Assembly (NCBI RefSeq): GCF_002734285.1
Contig: NZ_NSEA01000003.1
Location: 186,001-250,000 of the forward strand
Origin: Fredinandcohnia onubensis
GTDB lineage: Bacteria; Bacillota; Bacilli; Bacillales; Bacillaceae_L
Direction of reading: 5' to 3'
Length of the DNA: 64,000 nt
The translations under genes were made by a program, and so were the position numbers. This document shows positions 1-8,570 of this stretch, piece after piece. Positions within the stretch are counted from its first letter, which is position 1, and each line of letters begins with the position of its first letter. The notes under the pieces were generated by a model. It was not told the DNA's origin, ran no database searches, and was given only the letters and a program-made list of their open reading frames with translations.

Positions 1-810
1 CACATTAAAGTTAAATCGTAAGATTTGACGATCTAAACGGCCTAGATATGGTATTGAATCATGGACATTACCTGGAGTTACGAATGCATCAGTTATAATG
101 TTAAACTTCAGATCCGTTGTCCGATGGTCTAAATAACAGAACATCTCCTGCTTATTGTCTCGCGACATAAACCCACTTTCTGGATCTGTGGTACTTACCC
201 TAATCTCTTTTGTTTCTTTCACCTCCTTCTTTTCCTTTAAAGGCTTTTTTCCATGTTCAGCACGATCTTCTTCAATTGCCTTATTTAGCTCATCTAAATA
301 TTCACGAGTTTCTACTTCAACTTCTTCCCTTGTAAATTTATGTTTATTTGCATTTGCTTTGAGATGAGTGGAGTCCGTAAATAAGACTTTTCCACCAACC
401 ATTTTGTGATTCATTGCAAGAAGAACAATTTCACCAAAGATTTCTTGGAAGATGTCTGTATCTTTAAAACGCTTATGACGATTCCAGCTTATTGTGGAAT
501 GATGTGGTACAGGATCTTTAAATCTTAGACCTAAAAACCAACGATATGCGACATTAAGTTTTATCTCTTGTTCAAGCTGTCTTTCGGAACGGATACCATA
601 AAAATATCCAATAAACATCATTTTAAATAGAACAAGAGGGTCGATCGAAGGTCGACCATTATCTTCAGAGTAGTAAGGTTTTACTCTTTCAATTATAAAA
701 GAAAAATCTATGTATTTATCTATTTTTCGTAACAGATGGTTATCAGGAACAAGTTCGTCAATTGATACAAATTCAATTTCATTTTGTGTATTTTCCCTAG
801 TATTTAACAC
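1..810 (-). mobile_element. IS1182-family transposase, N-terminal 270 codons, cut by window edge
   Basis: The reverse strand is open from a GTG at 810 to base 1, giving 270 codons that continue off the window. The N-terminus ([20 protein letters not shown], then [13 protein letters not shown] and a YRWFLGL segment) is typical of the IS1182 transposase N-terminal domain. [16 protein letters not shown] matches the first catalytic Asp region of this DDE family. The GTG start follows a GGGGTTGGTGAT ribosome binding stretch. No stop or frameshift is seen in the visible part, so the element may be intact. It lies just upstream of trxA, where B. subtilis has etfA, so this is an insertion or rearrangement point. 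The exact element boundary and target duplication could not be identified. Confidence 0.85.
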
Positions 811-888
811 AATATCACCAACCCCAATTTATTAACTATATTATAACATATTAACGCGGTGAATTGGCGAAGTAACTCAAAAGAATAA

Positions 889-915
889 AGGCTGTCGAGA
901 CTTTCTCGACAGCCT
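889..915. repeat. Perfect 12-bp hairpin near the IS1182 end
   Basis: AGGCTGTCGAGA (889-900) pairs perfectly with TCTCGACAGCCT (904-915) around a 3-nt loop. It lies about 80 bp upstream of the transposase start. It could be the outer end of the insertion sequence or a transcription barrier protecting the transposase from outside transcription; the sequence alone does not decide. Confidence 0.6.
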
Positions 916-916
916 G

Positions 917-942
917 AGACGTCCTCCGGGACGTCTTTTTTT
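917..942 (+). terminator. Terminator-like hairpin between IS and trxA
   Basis: AGACGTCC (917-924) pairs with GGACGTCT (929-936) around TCCG and is followed by a T run to 942, the form of an intrinsic terminator on the forward strand. It directly follows the 889-915 hairpin. It may end transcripts coming from the left or belong to the insertion sequence. The rest of the gene-free stretch up to trxA (943-1110) shows nothing recognisable. Confidence 0.6.
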
Positions 943-1110
943 ATTGGCTACACTCAAAACGGATGTCTATACCCTCTATTATTTACATACATAACAGCTT
1001 AAAAAGTTGGGGAAGATGACTATGTATGAAGTATAGTGTCTAATCTTATCATCGCTGAATTAGTTAACTGTTCATTTTGAAGCAAAACATTCGTAAAATG
1101 ACATTCCAGA

Positions 1111-1119
1111 TGGTATACT
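1111..1119 (+). promoter_or_regulatory. Candidate extended -10 promoter of trxA
   Basis: TGGTATACT (1111-1119) is an extended -10 element (TG-n-TATACT). No good -35 lies 17 bp upstream; the closest match is TTCGTA. It sits about 45 bp before the trxA start, a sensible leader length. Assignment is tentative. Confidence 0.4.
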
Positions 1120-1162
1120 CTTGGTAGAATTTCAATGTTGCTACTTATTAGGAGGGGTTTAA

Positions 1163-1477
1163 ATGGCTATTACAAACGTAACAGACCAAAATTTTGATGC
1201 AGAAACAAAAGATGGATTAGTACTTGCAGACTTCTGGGCACCTTGGTGTGGACCATGTAAAATGATTGCTCCAGTATTAGAAGAATTAGACACTGAAATT
1301 GGTGACAAAGTGAAAATCGTGAAACTCGATGTAGATGAAAACCAAGAAACTGCAGCGAAGTTTGGCGTAATGAGCATCCCAACTTTACTTGTAATTAAAA
1401 ACGGTGAAGTTGTAGATAAAGTAGTCGGTTATCAACCAAAAGAAGCTCTTGCTGGCAGACTTGAGAGCCACTATTAA
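1163..1477 (+). CDS. trxA: Thioredoxin
   Basis: Cytoplasmic dithiol-disulfide oxidoreductase that reduces protein disulfides and recycles reductases, itself reduced by thioredoxin reductase. The 104-residue product is the usual length and holds the active site WCGPC at residues 28-32. It also has the conserved cis-proline segment MSIPTLLV and the C-terminal [10 protein letters not shown] region. AGGAGGGG lies just before ATG 1163. It has its own candidate promoter and a strong terminator, so it is probably a single-gene unit. In B. subtilis trxA likewise precedes uvrC. The identification is secure. Confidence 0.97.
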   Translation: MAITNVTDQNFDAETKDGLVLADFWAPWCGPCKMIAPVLEELDTEIGDKVKIVKLDVDENQETAAKFGVMSIPTLLVIKNGEVVDKVVGYQPKEALAGRLESHY

Positions 1478-1486
1478 TCCAAATTA

Positions 1487-1517
1487 AAAAAACAGCCTTT
1501 ATGGGCTGTTTTTTTTG
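1487..1517 (+). terminator. trxA terminator
   Basis: AACAGCC (1491-1497) pairs with GGCTGTT (1504-1510) and is flanked by A and T runs, giving a classic intrinsic terminator ten bases after the trxA stop. Confidence 0.9.
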
Positions 1518-1574
1518 TTTGATCTCAGTTTTAGGGGACTTCCTATTTTTACTCATACAACTTCTTCGTAAAAA

Positions 1575-1583
1575 TGTTACAAT
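1575..1583 (+). promoter_or_regulatory. Candidate extended -10 promoter of uvrC
   Basis: TGTTACAAT (1575-1583) is an extended -10 element about 70 bp before uvrC, after the trxA terminator. The -35 region is poor. No convincing LexA box is present in this spacer. Confidence 0.35.
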
Positions 1584-1655
1584 ATAAGATACGTCAAAAC
1601 TTAAGAACAAGTTCACTAAGACGCAATTGATTTTATAGTAGATGGAGTGGTAACT

Positions 1656-3428
1656 ATGCACGATCATCTTAAGGAAAAATTAGCGATTTTACCGGACCAG
1701 CCTGGTTGTTATTTAATGAAGGATAGGCAAGGTACTGTTATATATGTGGGTAAAGCGAAAGTGCTGAAGAACCGTGTTCGATCTTATTTTACAGGATCAC
1801 ACGATGGTAAAACCTTAAGGCTTGTCAATGAGATTGAGGACTTTGAATATATTGTAACTTCTTCAAATATTGAAGCTCTTCTTCTTGAAATCAACCTTAT
1901 TAAAAAATATGACCCAAAATACAATATCATGTTAAAGGATGACAAGACGTATCCTTTTATCAAAATTACTGCTGAAAAACATCCACGATTATTGATTACT
2001 CGAAAAGTAAAAAAAGATAAGGGCAAATATTTCGGACCGTACCCTAATGTGCAAGCTGCAAATGAAACAAAGAAACTATTAGACCGCATTTATCCTTTAA
2101 GAAAATGTTCAACATTACCAGATAAGGTTTGTCTATATTATCATATCGGTCAATGTCTTGCTCCTTGTGTCAATGAAATATCTGATGATACCAATAAAAA
2201 AATGGTAGACGATATTATCCGCTTTTTAAATGGTGGATATAAAGAAATCAAAGACGAGTTGACTGAAAAAATGTTAAAGGCTTCTGAAGAACTCGACTTT
2301 GAGAGAGCAAAAGAATACCGTGACCAAATCGCAAATATTGAAACGACGATGGAAAAGCAAAAGATGACAATGACTGACTTTATTGACCGTGATGTATTTG
2401 GCTATTCCTATGATAAGGGCTGGATGTGTGTTCAAGTCTTTTTTATTCGTCAAGGGAAATTAATAGAGCGGGATGTTTCTCTATTTCCTTTTTACAACGA
2501 GCCTGAACAAGACTTCTTAACCTATCTTGGTCAATTTTATTTAAAAGATAATCATTTTAAACCAAAGGAAGTTTTGCTTCCTAGTTCAATAGACCGTGAC
2601 ATTGTTGAGCAATTACTAGAAGTAACCGTTCACCAGCCTAGTAGAGGGAAGAAAAAACAATTAATCGACCTGGCTACTAAAAATGCAAAAATTGCGCTAA
2701 AGGAAAAGTTCGCCCTGATTGAAAGAGATGAAGAACGTACGATTAAGGCTGTTGAAAATTTAGGACAGAAGTTAGGTATTTATACACCTCATCGAATCGA
2801 AGCGTTTGATAATTCCAACATACAAGGAACAGATCCTGTTTCTGCCATGATTGTGTTTACTGATGGAAAACCTGATAAAAAAGAATACAGAAAGTATAAA
2901 ATTAAATCAGTTCAAGGTCCTGATGATTATGAATCAATGAGGGAGGTTGTACGGAGAAGATATAGCCGTGCTTTAAAAGAAGACCTTCCATTACCAGATT
3001 TAATCATAATTGACGGAGGTAAAGGTCATCTTGCTGCGGTTAGGGACATTCTTGAAAATGAATTAGGCTTAGAAATTCCACTAGCAGGACTTGCAAAAGA
3101 TGATAAACACAGAACTTCCGAGCTCTTAATCGGAGACCCGCCTGAAATTGTGGAACTACCTAGAAACAGTCAGGAATTTTATCTTCTTCAACGAATTCAA
3201 GATGAAGTACACCGTTTTGCGATTACCTTCCATCGTCAAGTCCGTGGAAAAAACGCATTTCAATCTGTACTCGATGATATTCCGGGAGTAGGGGAAAAAC
3301 GTAAAAAAGCACTACTGAAGCACTTTGGTTCTATCAAGAAGTTAAAGGAAGCTAGTATTGAGGATATTCAAAAAGCCAATATACCTAAACAGACAGCTGA
3401 AGCAATTTACGAAAAATTAAAAGAATAG
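1656..3428 (+). CDS. uvrC: Excinuclease ABC subunit C
   Basis: Endonuclease of nucleotide excision repair, which cuts damaged DNA on both sides of the lesion after UvrA/UvrB loading. The 590-residue protein has the N-terminal GIY-YIG nuclease domain (CYLM near 18 and IYVGKAK near 29). A UVR helix pair for UvrB contact lies near 200-235, followed by the UvrC RNase H-like nuclease domain ([10 protein letters not shown] and [10 protein letters not shown]). A C-terminal helix-hairpin-helix contains [13 protein letters not shown]. An in-frame GTG at 1647 exists, but ATG 1656 is chosen because GGAGTGG (1644-1650) is correctly spaced before it. Length matches the family. Confidence 0.96.
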   Translation: MHDHLKEKLAILPDQPGCYLMKDRQGTVIYVGKAKVLKNRVRSYFTGSHDGKTLRLVNEIEDFEYIVTSSNIEALLLEINLIKKYDPKYNIMLKDDKTYPFIKITAEKHPRLLITRKVKKDKGKYFGPYPNVQAANETKKLLDRIYPLRKCSTLPDKVCLYYHIGQCLAPCVNEISDDTNKKMVDDIIRFLNGGYKEIKDELTEKMLKASEELDFERAKEYRDQIANIETTMEKQKMTMTDFIDRDVFGYSYDKGWMCVQVFFIRQGKLIERDVSLFPFYNEPEQDFLTYLGQFYLKDNHFKPKEVLLPSSIDRDIVEQLLEVTVHQPSRGKKKQLIDLATKNAKIALKEKFALIERDEERTIKAVENLGQKLGIYTPHRIEAFDNSNIQGTDPVSAMIVFTDGKPDKKEYRKYKIKSVQGPDDYESMREVVRRRYSRALKEDLPLPDLIIIDGGKGHLAAVRDILENELGLEIPLAGLAKDDKHRTSELLIGDPPEIVELPRNSQEFYLLQRIQDEVHRFAITFHRQVRGKNAFQSVLDDIPGVGEKRKKALLKHFGSIKKLKEASIEDIQKANIPKQTAEAIYEKLKE

Positions 3429-3431
3429 GCG

Positions 3432-3460
3432 TTGCTATTTAAAAAATAGTCTGATATAAT
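3432..3460 (+). promoter_or_regulatory. Promoter of the lysC leader
   Basis: TTGCTA (3432-3437), a 17-bp spacer and a perfect TATAAT (3455-3460) form a sigma-A promoter. The predicted RNA start near 3467 lies just before the lysine riboswitch. It overlaps the region immediately after the uvrC stop. Confidence 0.75.
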
Positions 3461-3494
3461 CCTTAATAATATAATATTCCACTTCAACACGTTG

Positions 3495-3740
3495 AAGTGA
3501 AGATAGAGGTGCGATCTTTATCAGTATGCAATTGGAGGGGTATGAGCCCTTACGATCATTGCAGAAAGGAAAGTTCGCCGAAGTGTAAAAAGGCTCATAC
3601 CTTTTTGTGCTGGTCTTATGTTTAAGAGACATAGGATTGTCAAGATGATTCAATCTTGGAGGGCTATCTCACGAAGTGACACGTAGTATGTTTACGTATA
3701 TCACAGCAATGAGATAATTTCTCATTGCTGTTTTTTTTAA
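3495..3740 (+). promoter_or_regulatory. Lysine riboswitch (L-box) upstream of lysC
   Basis: The leader carries the conserved L-box sequence blocks in order: AGATAGAGGTGCG near 3501, AGTA near 3523, GGAGGGGTATGAGCCC near 3534, GCCGAAG near 3576, GGCTCATACC near 3592 and TTGGAGGGCTATCTC near 3656. AGATAG and CTATCT close the P1 stem. The aptamer senses lysine; with ligand bound the terminator at 3703-3738 forms and lysC transcription stops. A small hairpin (CACTTCAAC/GTTGAAGTG, 3480-3499) precedes it. Identification is by conserved sequence, not by a covariance search. Confidence 0.92.
3703..3738 (+). terminator. L-box expression-platform terminator
   Basis: ACAGCAATGAGA (3703-3714) pairs perfectly with TCTCATTGCTGT (3720-3731) around TAATT, followed by eight T residues. 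It sits directly after the lysine aptamer and about 215 bp before lysC. Confidence 0.92.
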
Positions 3741-3935
3741 CTTTATTCAGTAGAAGCATTCACTTCTACTGAATAAAGTTAAAGCCTCCGGCGGATGCCA
3801 CGATTTTTCAAAGGAAACTTTTCGAGTGTAAGATCAAAGACTAAGAACGCCACTTCCTGTGGCAACGTCTTTGTGACCCACCTCGTGTGGGCCTAAAAAA
3901 ATCGGGCCCAAATACGCCAAGGCGCATTTGATTAT
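3739..3935 (+). repeat. Multi-hairpin element between L-box terminator and lysC
   Basis: After the riboswitch terminator comes a perfect 18-bp inverted repeat (AACTTTATTCAGTAGAAG 3739-3756 with its complement 3763-3780). Several small hairpins follow: GCCAC/GTGGC (3849-3863), CCCAC/GTGGG (3877-3891) and CAAATACGCC/GGCGCATTTG with one mismatch (3909-3930). GGGCC at 3889-3893 can alternatively pair with GGCCC at 3905-3909. No open reading frame explains it. From memory it resembles an interspersed structured repeat seen in other Bacillaceae, but no name is certain. Read-through transcripts reaching lysC would contain it. Confidence 0.6.
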
Positions 3936-3954
3936 TTTAGAGAGGGTTGAGGGC

Positions 3955-5199
3955 ATGGGGATCATCGTACAAAAGTTTGGAGGCACCTCTGTTGGGTCAC
4001 CAGATAGAATTAAGAATGTTGCAAGTCGAGTTATTCAAGAAGTGCAAGCAGGGAATCAAGTTGTCGTTGTTGTTTCGGCAATGGGGAAGACAACCGATCA
4101 GCTTGTAAGTTTAGCTAATGAAATTACAAGCGCGCCAAGTAAGCGCGAGATGGATATGTTATTAAGCACAGGTGAACAAGTAACAATTGCATTATTATCT
4201 ATGGCTTTACAAGAAAAAGGGTATGAATCCGTATCGTATACAGGTTGGCAGGCTGGTATTGAAACAGAGGCTATACATAGCAATGCCCGTATTGAAAATA
4301 TTGAGGTATCAAGAGTATATAAAAGCTTAAAAGAAGGAAAAATCGTTGTCGTTGCTGGATTCCAAGGAGTCAGCAGTTCAGGAGACATTACTACTCTTGG
4401 TCGTGGCGGTTCCGACACAACTGCAGTCGCACTCGCAGCGGCATTAAATGCGGATAAATGTGATATCTACACAGATGTAACAGGTGTATACACAACCGAT
4501 CCTCGCGTAGTTCCGACTGCGCGTAAACTTCATTCCATTTCTTATGATGAAATGCTGGAACTTGCAAATCTTGGTGCTGGAGTACTCCATCCACGTGCAG
4601 TGGAATTTGCGAAAAACTTCGAAATGCCGCTTGAAGTTCGTTCAAGCTTAGAGCTAGAAAATGGAACCATTATTGAGGAGGAAGTTTCAATGGAAAAGAA
4701 TCTTGTTGTTAGGGGAATTGCTTTTGAAGACCAAATTACAAGGGTAACAGTATCTGGATTACCGAATGAATTGCATACACTCTCTACTATTTTTGGCACA
4801 CTTGCAAAAAATGGTTTAAATGTAGATATCATTATTCAAAATATGACAGATCAAAATCATACAAATATTTCATTCTCTGTAAAAACACCTGATTTACGTG
4901 ACACACTTGCTGTTTTACAGAATAACAAGGATTTATTGAAATATGAAAGTATCGAACATGAGGATGGGTTAGCAAAGGTTTCAATTGTTGGTTCTGGAAT
5001 GGTTTCAAACCCAGGTGTAGCAGCTGATATGTTCCAAGTGCTTGCAAAGGAAAATATTGAAGTGAAAATGGTAAGTACATCTGAAATTAAAGTTTCTACA
5101 GTTCTTGAGCAAGGCAATATGGTTCGTGCAGTTGAAGCTTTGCATGACTCATTTAACTTAGCTGCGGTTGAAGAAGAAAAAGCTAAGGTAAAACTATAA
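3955..5199 (+). CDS. lysC: Aspartokinase, lysine-sensitive type
   Basis: Phosphorylates aspartate, the first step toward lysine, diaminopimelate, threonine and methionine. The 414-residue product starts with the kinase signature KFGGTS (7-12). It has the aspartate/ATP-binding GRGGSDTTA segment and two C-terminal ACT domains that bind the feedback inhibitor. Start ATG 3955 follows GAGGGTTGAGGG; an in-frame ATG at 3928 lies inside the preceding hairpin and is less likely. The lysine riboswitch upstream supports the lysine-responsive isozyme. As in B. subtilis LysC, an internal start would make a separate regulatory subunit. No hom or thr genes are adjacent. Confidence 0.95.
   Translation: MGIIVQKFGGTSVGSPDRIKNVASRVIQEVQAGNQVVVVVSAMGKTTDQLVSLANEITSAPSKREMDMLLSTGEQVTIALLSMALQEKGYESVSYTGWQAGIETEAIHSNARIENIEVSRVYKSLKEGKIVVVAGFQGVSSSGDITTLGRGGSDTTAVALAAALNADKCDIYTDVTGVYTTDPRVVPTARKLHSISYDEMLELANLGAGVLHPRAVEFAKNFEMPLEVRSSLELENGTIIEEEVSMEKNLVVRGIAFEDQITRVTVSGLPNELHTLSTIFGTLAKNGLNVDIIIQNMTDQNHTNISFSVKTPDLRDTLAVLQNNKDLLKYESIEHEDGLAKVSIVGSGMVSNPGVAADMFQVLAKENIEVKMVSTSEIKVSTVLEQGNMVRAVEALHDSFNLAAVEEEKAKVKL
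4690..5199 (+). CDS. lysC: Internal start for aspartokinase beta subunit
   Basis: An in-frame ATG at codon 246 of lysC is preceded by a near-perfect ribosome binding site GAGGAGGA (4675-4682) seven bases upstream. It would yield a 169-residue protein of the two ACT domains. B. subtilis aspartokinase II is known to be an alpha2beta2 enzyme whose beta subunit comes from the same kind of internal start at the same relative position. Placement here is inferred from sequence. Confidence 0.75.
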   Translation: MEKNLVVRGIAFEDQITRVTVSGLPNELHTLSTIFGTLAKNGLNVDIIIQNMTDQNHTNISFSVKTPDLRDTLAVLQNNKDLLKYESIEHEDGLAKVSIVGSGMVSNPGVAADMFQVLAKENIEVKMVSTSEIKVSTVLEQGNMVRAVEALHDSFNLAAVEEEKAKVKL

Positions 5200-5210
5200 T
5201 TGAAATTTAT

Positions 5211-5245
5211 GGGTGGTTCAAAGGAATTTGGACCCCCTTTTTTTG
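5211..5245 (+). terminator. Probable lysC terminator
   Basis: GGGTGGTTCAAA (5211-5222) pairs imperfectly with TTTGGACCC (5227-5235), followed by a T-rich run ending near 5244. It stands 12 bases after the lysC stop. Confidence 0.65.
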
Positions 5246-5248
5246 TAA

Positions 5249-5274
5249 TAAAAAAAACTGCACGAAATGTGCAG
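5249..5274 (-). terminator. yslB terminator (reverse strand)
   Basis: CTGCAC (5258-5263) and GTGCAG (5269-5274) form a stem; on the reverse strand it is followed by a run of eight or nine T residues (5257 down to 5249). It lies immediately after the yslB stop and meets the lysC terminator head-on. Confidence 0.85.
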
Positions 5275-5278
5275 GCTT

Positions 5279-5734
5279 TTATTCTTCGGTGATATCTTTT
5301 GGATCCCATTTTACCGTAAATATAATTTTTTGAGCTCTTCTTTTTTGTTGTTCAAAGCTTTCAGTGATTCGATTTTTCTGTTGTTGAATTTGTTGGGCAA
5401 GAAAGCCAGACTCAAGCTGGAATGTACAAATATCTCTTCGTTTAAAGCGAGTAGATACGATCGAACCCTCCAAATGAAATTCAATGGAGTTTTTATCCAA
5501 ACGTTCTACCTTAAGGTCTCCCCATCCAGCATCATGAAAGAATGAAATGACTTCTTCCGTCGTAGGTAAGGGGAACTTGCGGGCAAGATTTTTTCCAGCC
5601 CAATATAGAATCTGTGGCGTTTCTTTCCCGAGAATATCAGGAATTAAAACTTCTCGTAAAAGTTCGTACCCAAATACGGAAACAGACTGTTCACTTATAT
5701 TTACGTTTTGTTCGTTGATGTTAACGTTCTTCAC
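5279..5734 (-). CDS. yslB: YslB family protein (DUF2507-like)
   Basis: Small conserved Bacillaceae protein of unknown function, about 151 residues. Recognisable features are GYELLREVLIPDILG, YWAGKNLARKFPL, FFHDAGWG, FQLESGFLAQQIQ and a C-terminal VKWDPKD, all shared with B. subtilis YslB. Start GTG 5734 is chosen over an upstream ATG at 5755. AGAGGGG (5741-5747) is spaced six bases from the GTG, while a -10 box at 5761-5766 places the RNA start near 5754, leaving no room for an upstream ribosome binding site. It lies between lysC and sdhC as in B. subtilis, on the opposite strand. Confidence 0.88.
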   Translation of the reverse strand: MKNVNINEQNVNISEQSVSVFGYELLREVLIPDILGKETPQILYWAGKNLARKFPLPTTEEVISFFHDAGWGDLKVERLDKNSIEFHLEGSIVSTRFKRRDICTFQLESGFLAQQIQQQKNRITESFEQQKRRAQKIIFTVKWDPKDITEE

Positions 5735-5760
5735 TGCATTCCCCTCTTTCTCCATTCTTT

Positions 5761-5766
5761 ATTATA
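5761..5766 (-). promoter_or_regulatory. -10 element of yslB
   Basis: On the reverse strand these bases read TATAAT, about 27 bp before the GTG start of yslB. The -35 region is weak. Its closeness supports the GTG rather than the upstream ATG as start. Confidence 0.5.
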
Positions 5767-5902
5767 TAACATGAGGGTATAAGAAAAACATGAATTTTTT
5801 GTTTCTTTTTGTCAGAGAGAATTGATTTTTATTTAGTATTACTACATTCATATGTGTACAATTATTATCATTTTTATGAATAATTTGTGGATTTGTTTCC
5901 TT

Positions 5903-5931
5903 GACGCTCTTGCTTTATGGGAGTAAAATGA
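5903..5931 (+). promoter_or_regulatory. sdhCAB promoter
   Basis: TTGACG (5903-5908), a 17-bp spacer and TAAAAT (5926-5931) make a good sigma-A promoter for the succinate dehydrogenase operon. The RNA leader to sdhC would be roughly 185 bases. The stretch between it and yslB (5767-5902) is AT-rich with nothing else recognised. Confidence 0.75.
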
Positions 5932-5993
5932 ATTTGTTACATTATACTGATAAAAGAAAATTACATGCAGCATTTGTCTATTTATCTACAAAA

Positions 5994-6105
5994 ATAAATT
6001 TGTAGATTCCTGCAAAGGTTTTCAGTTATCAGTTTTTATATCGTCCTTTTACATATTTATACAGGATGAAACATTACAAGGGAGTGCCGTGTGGGCACGT
6101 TTTAT
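5994..6105 (+). promoter_or_regulatory. Structured leader of sdhCAB
   Basis: The leader contains a 9-bp stem ATCTACAAA (5994-6002) with TTTGTAGAT (6009-6017), which TGCAG and CTGCA can extend outward (near 5976 and 6020). Further down, close to the start codon, is a short GTGCC/GGCAC hairpin around 6086-6100. No known riboswitch was recognised. These structures could affect messenger stability or small-RNA control, which is known for sdh in B. subtilis, but that link is only inference. Confidence 0.4.
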
Positions 6106-6124
6106 TACTAAGGGGGGTTAAAGT

Positions 6125-6736
6125 ATGGCTGGTAATCGTGAATTTTTTAATCGCAGACTTCATTCATTATTAGGTGTAATACCTGTTGGGGTGTTTTTAA
6201 TCGTACACTTAATGGCGAATAACTTTGCGACAAGAGGGGAAGAGGCATTTAACAGTGCTGCTGGTTTTATGGGGAATCTTCCATTTAGAATCCTTCTAGA
6301 GGTAGTTATTATTTATCTACCATTATTATTTCACGCAATTTATGGTCTGTATATTGCCTTTACTGCAAAGAACAATGTGAGTAGATACGGTTTCTTCCGT
6401 AACTGGATGTTCTTCTTACAACGTATATCTGGTATTATTACTCTTATTTTTGTGGCATGGCATGTATGGGAAACGCGAATTGCTTATGCATTAGGGAGAG
6501 CAGAAGTTAACTTCCAAATGATGGAGAATATCCTAGATTCACCTGCAATGCTTATTTTCTATCTTGTTGGTGTAATCTCTACAATTTTCCATTTCTCAAA
6601 TGGTCTATGGTCATTTGCTGTAAGTTGGGGGCTAACAATAACTCCTCGTTCACAACAAATTGCAACATATGTAACAATCATTATTTTCATTGCTTTATCA
6701 ATAGTAGGTGTTACTACAATTTTTGCTTTCGTTTAA
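6125..6736 (+). CDS. sdhC: Succinate dehydrogenase cytochrome b558 subunit
   Basis: Membrane anchor of respiratory complex II; binds two hemes and passes electrons from SdhB to menaquinone. The 203-residue protein has five hydrophobic segments. Histidines at 13, 28, 70, 113 and 157 correspond to heme-ligand positions described for the B. subtilis protein. AGGGGGG precedes ATG 6125. First gene of sdhC-sdhA-sdhB, with a promoter at 5903-5931. A 72-bp gap separates it from sdhA. Length and context match B. subtilis SdhC. Confidence 0.96.
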   Translation: MAGNREFFNRRLHSLLGVIPVGVFLIVHLMANNFATRGEEAFNSAAGFMGNLPFRILLEVVIIYLPLLFHAIYGLYIAFTAKNNVSRYGFFRNWMFFLQRISGIITLIFVAWHVWETRIAYALGRAEVNFQMMENILDSPAMLIFYLVGVISTIFHFSNGLWSFAVSWGLTITPRSQQIATYVTIIIFIALSIVGVTTIFAFV

Positions 6737-6808
6737 GAATATGAAAATTAGAACGTTCACATTTTTTTACACAAGATGAACGATCTCTTTATTGGGGAGT
6801 GAGTTACT

Positions 6809-8569
6809 TTGAGTCAAGGAAAAGTTATCGTAGTTGGTGGTGGACTAGCCGGGTTAATGGCTACCATCAAAGCTGCTGAAGAAGGAACACAAGTTGATTT
6901 ATTTTCACTCGTACCTGTAAAACGTTCTCACTCTGTTTGTGCGCAAGGTGGGATAAACGGTGCAGTTAATACAAAAGGTGAAGGGGATTCTCCTTTGATC
7001 CACTTTGATGATACAGTATATGGTGGAGACTTCTTAGCAAACCAAAAGCCAGTTAAGGCTATGTGCGAAGCGGCACCAGGAATTATTCACTTAATGGACC
7101 GCATGGGTGTAATGTTTAACCGTACACCAGAAGGTTTACTTGATTTCCGTCGTTTCGGAGGAACTCAACATCACCGTACTGCATTCGCTGGTGCGACAAC
7201 AGGTCAACAATTGCTTTATGCATTAGATGAGCAAGTTCGCCGTCACGAAGTAGCAGGATTAGTTACAAAGTACGAAGGCTGGGAATTCCTCGGAATAATC
7301 CAAGATGATGAGGGAATTTGTCGTGGTGTCGTAGCGCAAAACCTTCAATCAATGGAAATTAAATCATTCCCTGCTGATGCTGTTATTATGGCATCTGGAG
7401 GCCCTGGAATTATTTTTGGTAAAACTACAAACTCAGTTATCAACACTGGATCTGCTGCATCAATTGTGTACCAACAGGGTGCATATTATGCAAACGGTGA
7501 ATTTATCCAAATCCACCCAACAGCGATTCCTGGAGATGACAAACTTCGCCTAATGAGTGAATCCGCTCGTGGTGAAGGTGGACGAGTATGGACATATAAA
7601 GATGGAAAGCCTTGGTACTTCTTAGAAGAAAAATATCCAGCATACGGAAACTTAGTTCCTCGTGATATTGCAACACGTGAAATTTTCTCTGTGTGTGTAG
7701 ATATGAAGCTAGGTATCAATGGTGAAAACATGGTTTATCTAGATCTTTCTCATAAAGATCCAAAAGAACTTGATATCAAATTAGGTGGAATTATTGAAAT
7801 CTATGAAAAATTCATGGGTGATGATCCACGTAAAGTACCAATGAAAATCTTCCCTGCTGTTCACTATTCAATGGGTGGACTATGGGTTGACGATCATCAA
7901 CAAACGAATATCCCTGGATTATTTGCTGCAGGAGAGTGTGATTTTTCACAGCACGGAGCAAACCGCTTAGGTGCTAACTCTCTATTATCAGCTATCTACG
8001 GTGGTATGGTTGCTGGTCCAAACGCAGTTAATTACATCAAGGGCCTTAAGAAAGGTACAGATTCCATTTCTTCTACTGTGTTCGATAGCCATGTAAAACA
8101 AGAGCAAGAGAAATGGGATAACATCATGGCAATGGATGGTACTGAAAATGCATACATCCTTCACAAAGAACTTGGTGAATGGATGACAGATAACGTAACA
8201 GTTGTTCGTTACAATGACAAGCTTTTAAAGACTGATGAAAAGATTCAAGAGCTTATGGAACGTTACAAAAACATTAATATCAATGACACATCTAAATGGA
8301 GCAACCAAGGTGCTACATTTACTCGTCAATTACAAAACATGCTTCAATTAGCACGTGTAATTACAATTGGTGCATATAACCGTAACGAAAGCCGTGGAGC
8401 ACACTATAAGCCTGATTTCCCTGATCGTAATGATGAGGACTTCTTAAAAACTACTATGGCTAAATTTACAGGGAAGGAAACTGCGCCTGCATTCCATTAT
8501 GAAGACGTAGATACTTCATTAATCACACCACGTAAACGTGACTATACTAAGAATAAGGAGGCAAAGTAA
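6809..8569 (+). CDS. sdhA: Succinate dehydrogenase flavoprotein subunit
   Basis: Oxidises succinate to fumarate with covalently bound FAD on the cytoplasmic face of complex II. The 586 residues equal the B. subtilis length. The Rossmann dinucleotide motif GGGLAG is at 10-15 and the flavinylation histidine is H41 in RSHSVCAQGG. The active-site region includes RGEGGRVW and HYSMGGLWVD. Translation starts at TTG 6809 after GGGGAGTGAG. The stop is directly followed by sdhB, one base apart from its ATG, suggesting coupled translation. Confidence 0.97.
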   Translation: MSQGKVIVVGGGLAGLMATIKAAEEGTQVDLFSLVPVKRSHSVCAQGGINGAVNTKGEGDSPLIHFDDTVYGGDFLANQKPVKAMCEAAPGIIHLMDRMGVMFNRTPEGLLDFRRFGGTQHHRTAFAGATTGQQLLYALDEQVRRHEVAGLVTKYEGWEFLGIIQDDEGICRGVVAQNLQSMEIKSFPADAVIMASGGPGIIFGKTTNSVINTGSAASIVYQQGAYYANGEFIQIHPTAIPGDDKLRLMSESARGEGGRVWTYKDGKPWYFLEEKYPAYGNLVPRDIATREIFSVCVDMKLGINGENMVYLDLSHKDPKELDIKLGGIIEIYEKFMGDDPRKVPMKIFPAVHYSMGGLWVDDHQQTNIPGLFAAGECDFSQHGANRLGANSLLSAIYGGMVAGPNAVNYIKGLKKGTDSISSTVFDSHVKQEQEKWDNIMAMDGTENAYILHKELGEWMTDNVTVVRYNDKLLKTDEKIQELMERYKNININDTSKWSNQGATFTRQLQNMLQLARVITIGAYNRNESRGAHYKPDFPDRNDEDFLKTTMAKFTGKETAPAFHYEDVDTSLITPRKRDYTKNKEAK

Positions 8570-8570
8570 G

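Noticed and set aside
1600-1620. GAAC-AA-GTTC near uvrC as a LexA (SOS) box
   Set aside because: The Bacillus LexA site needs four bases between GAAC and GTTC; here there are two.
5734-5755. ATG 5755 as yslB start
   Set aside because: It coincides with the predicted RNA start and has no ribosome site; GTG 5734 has AGAGGGG correctly spaced.
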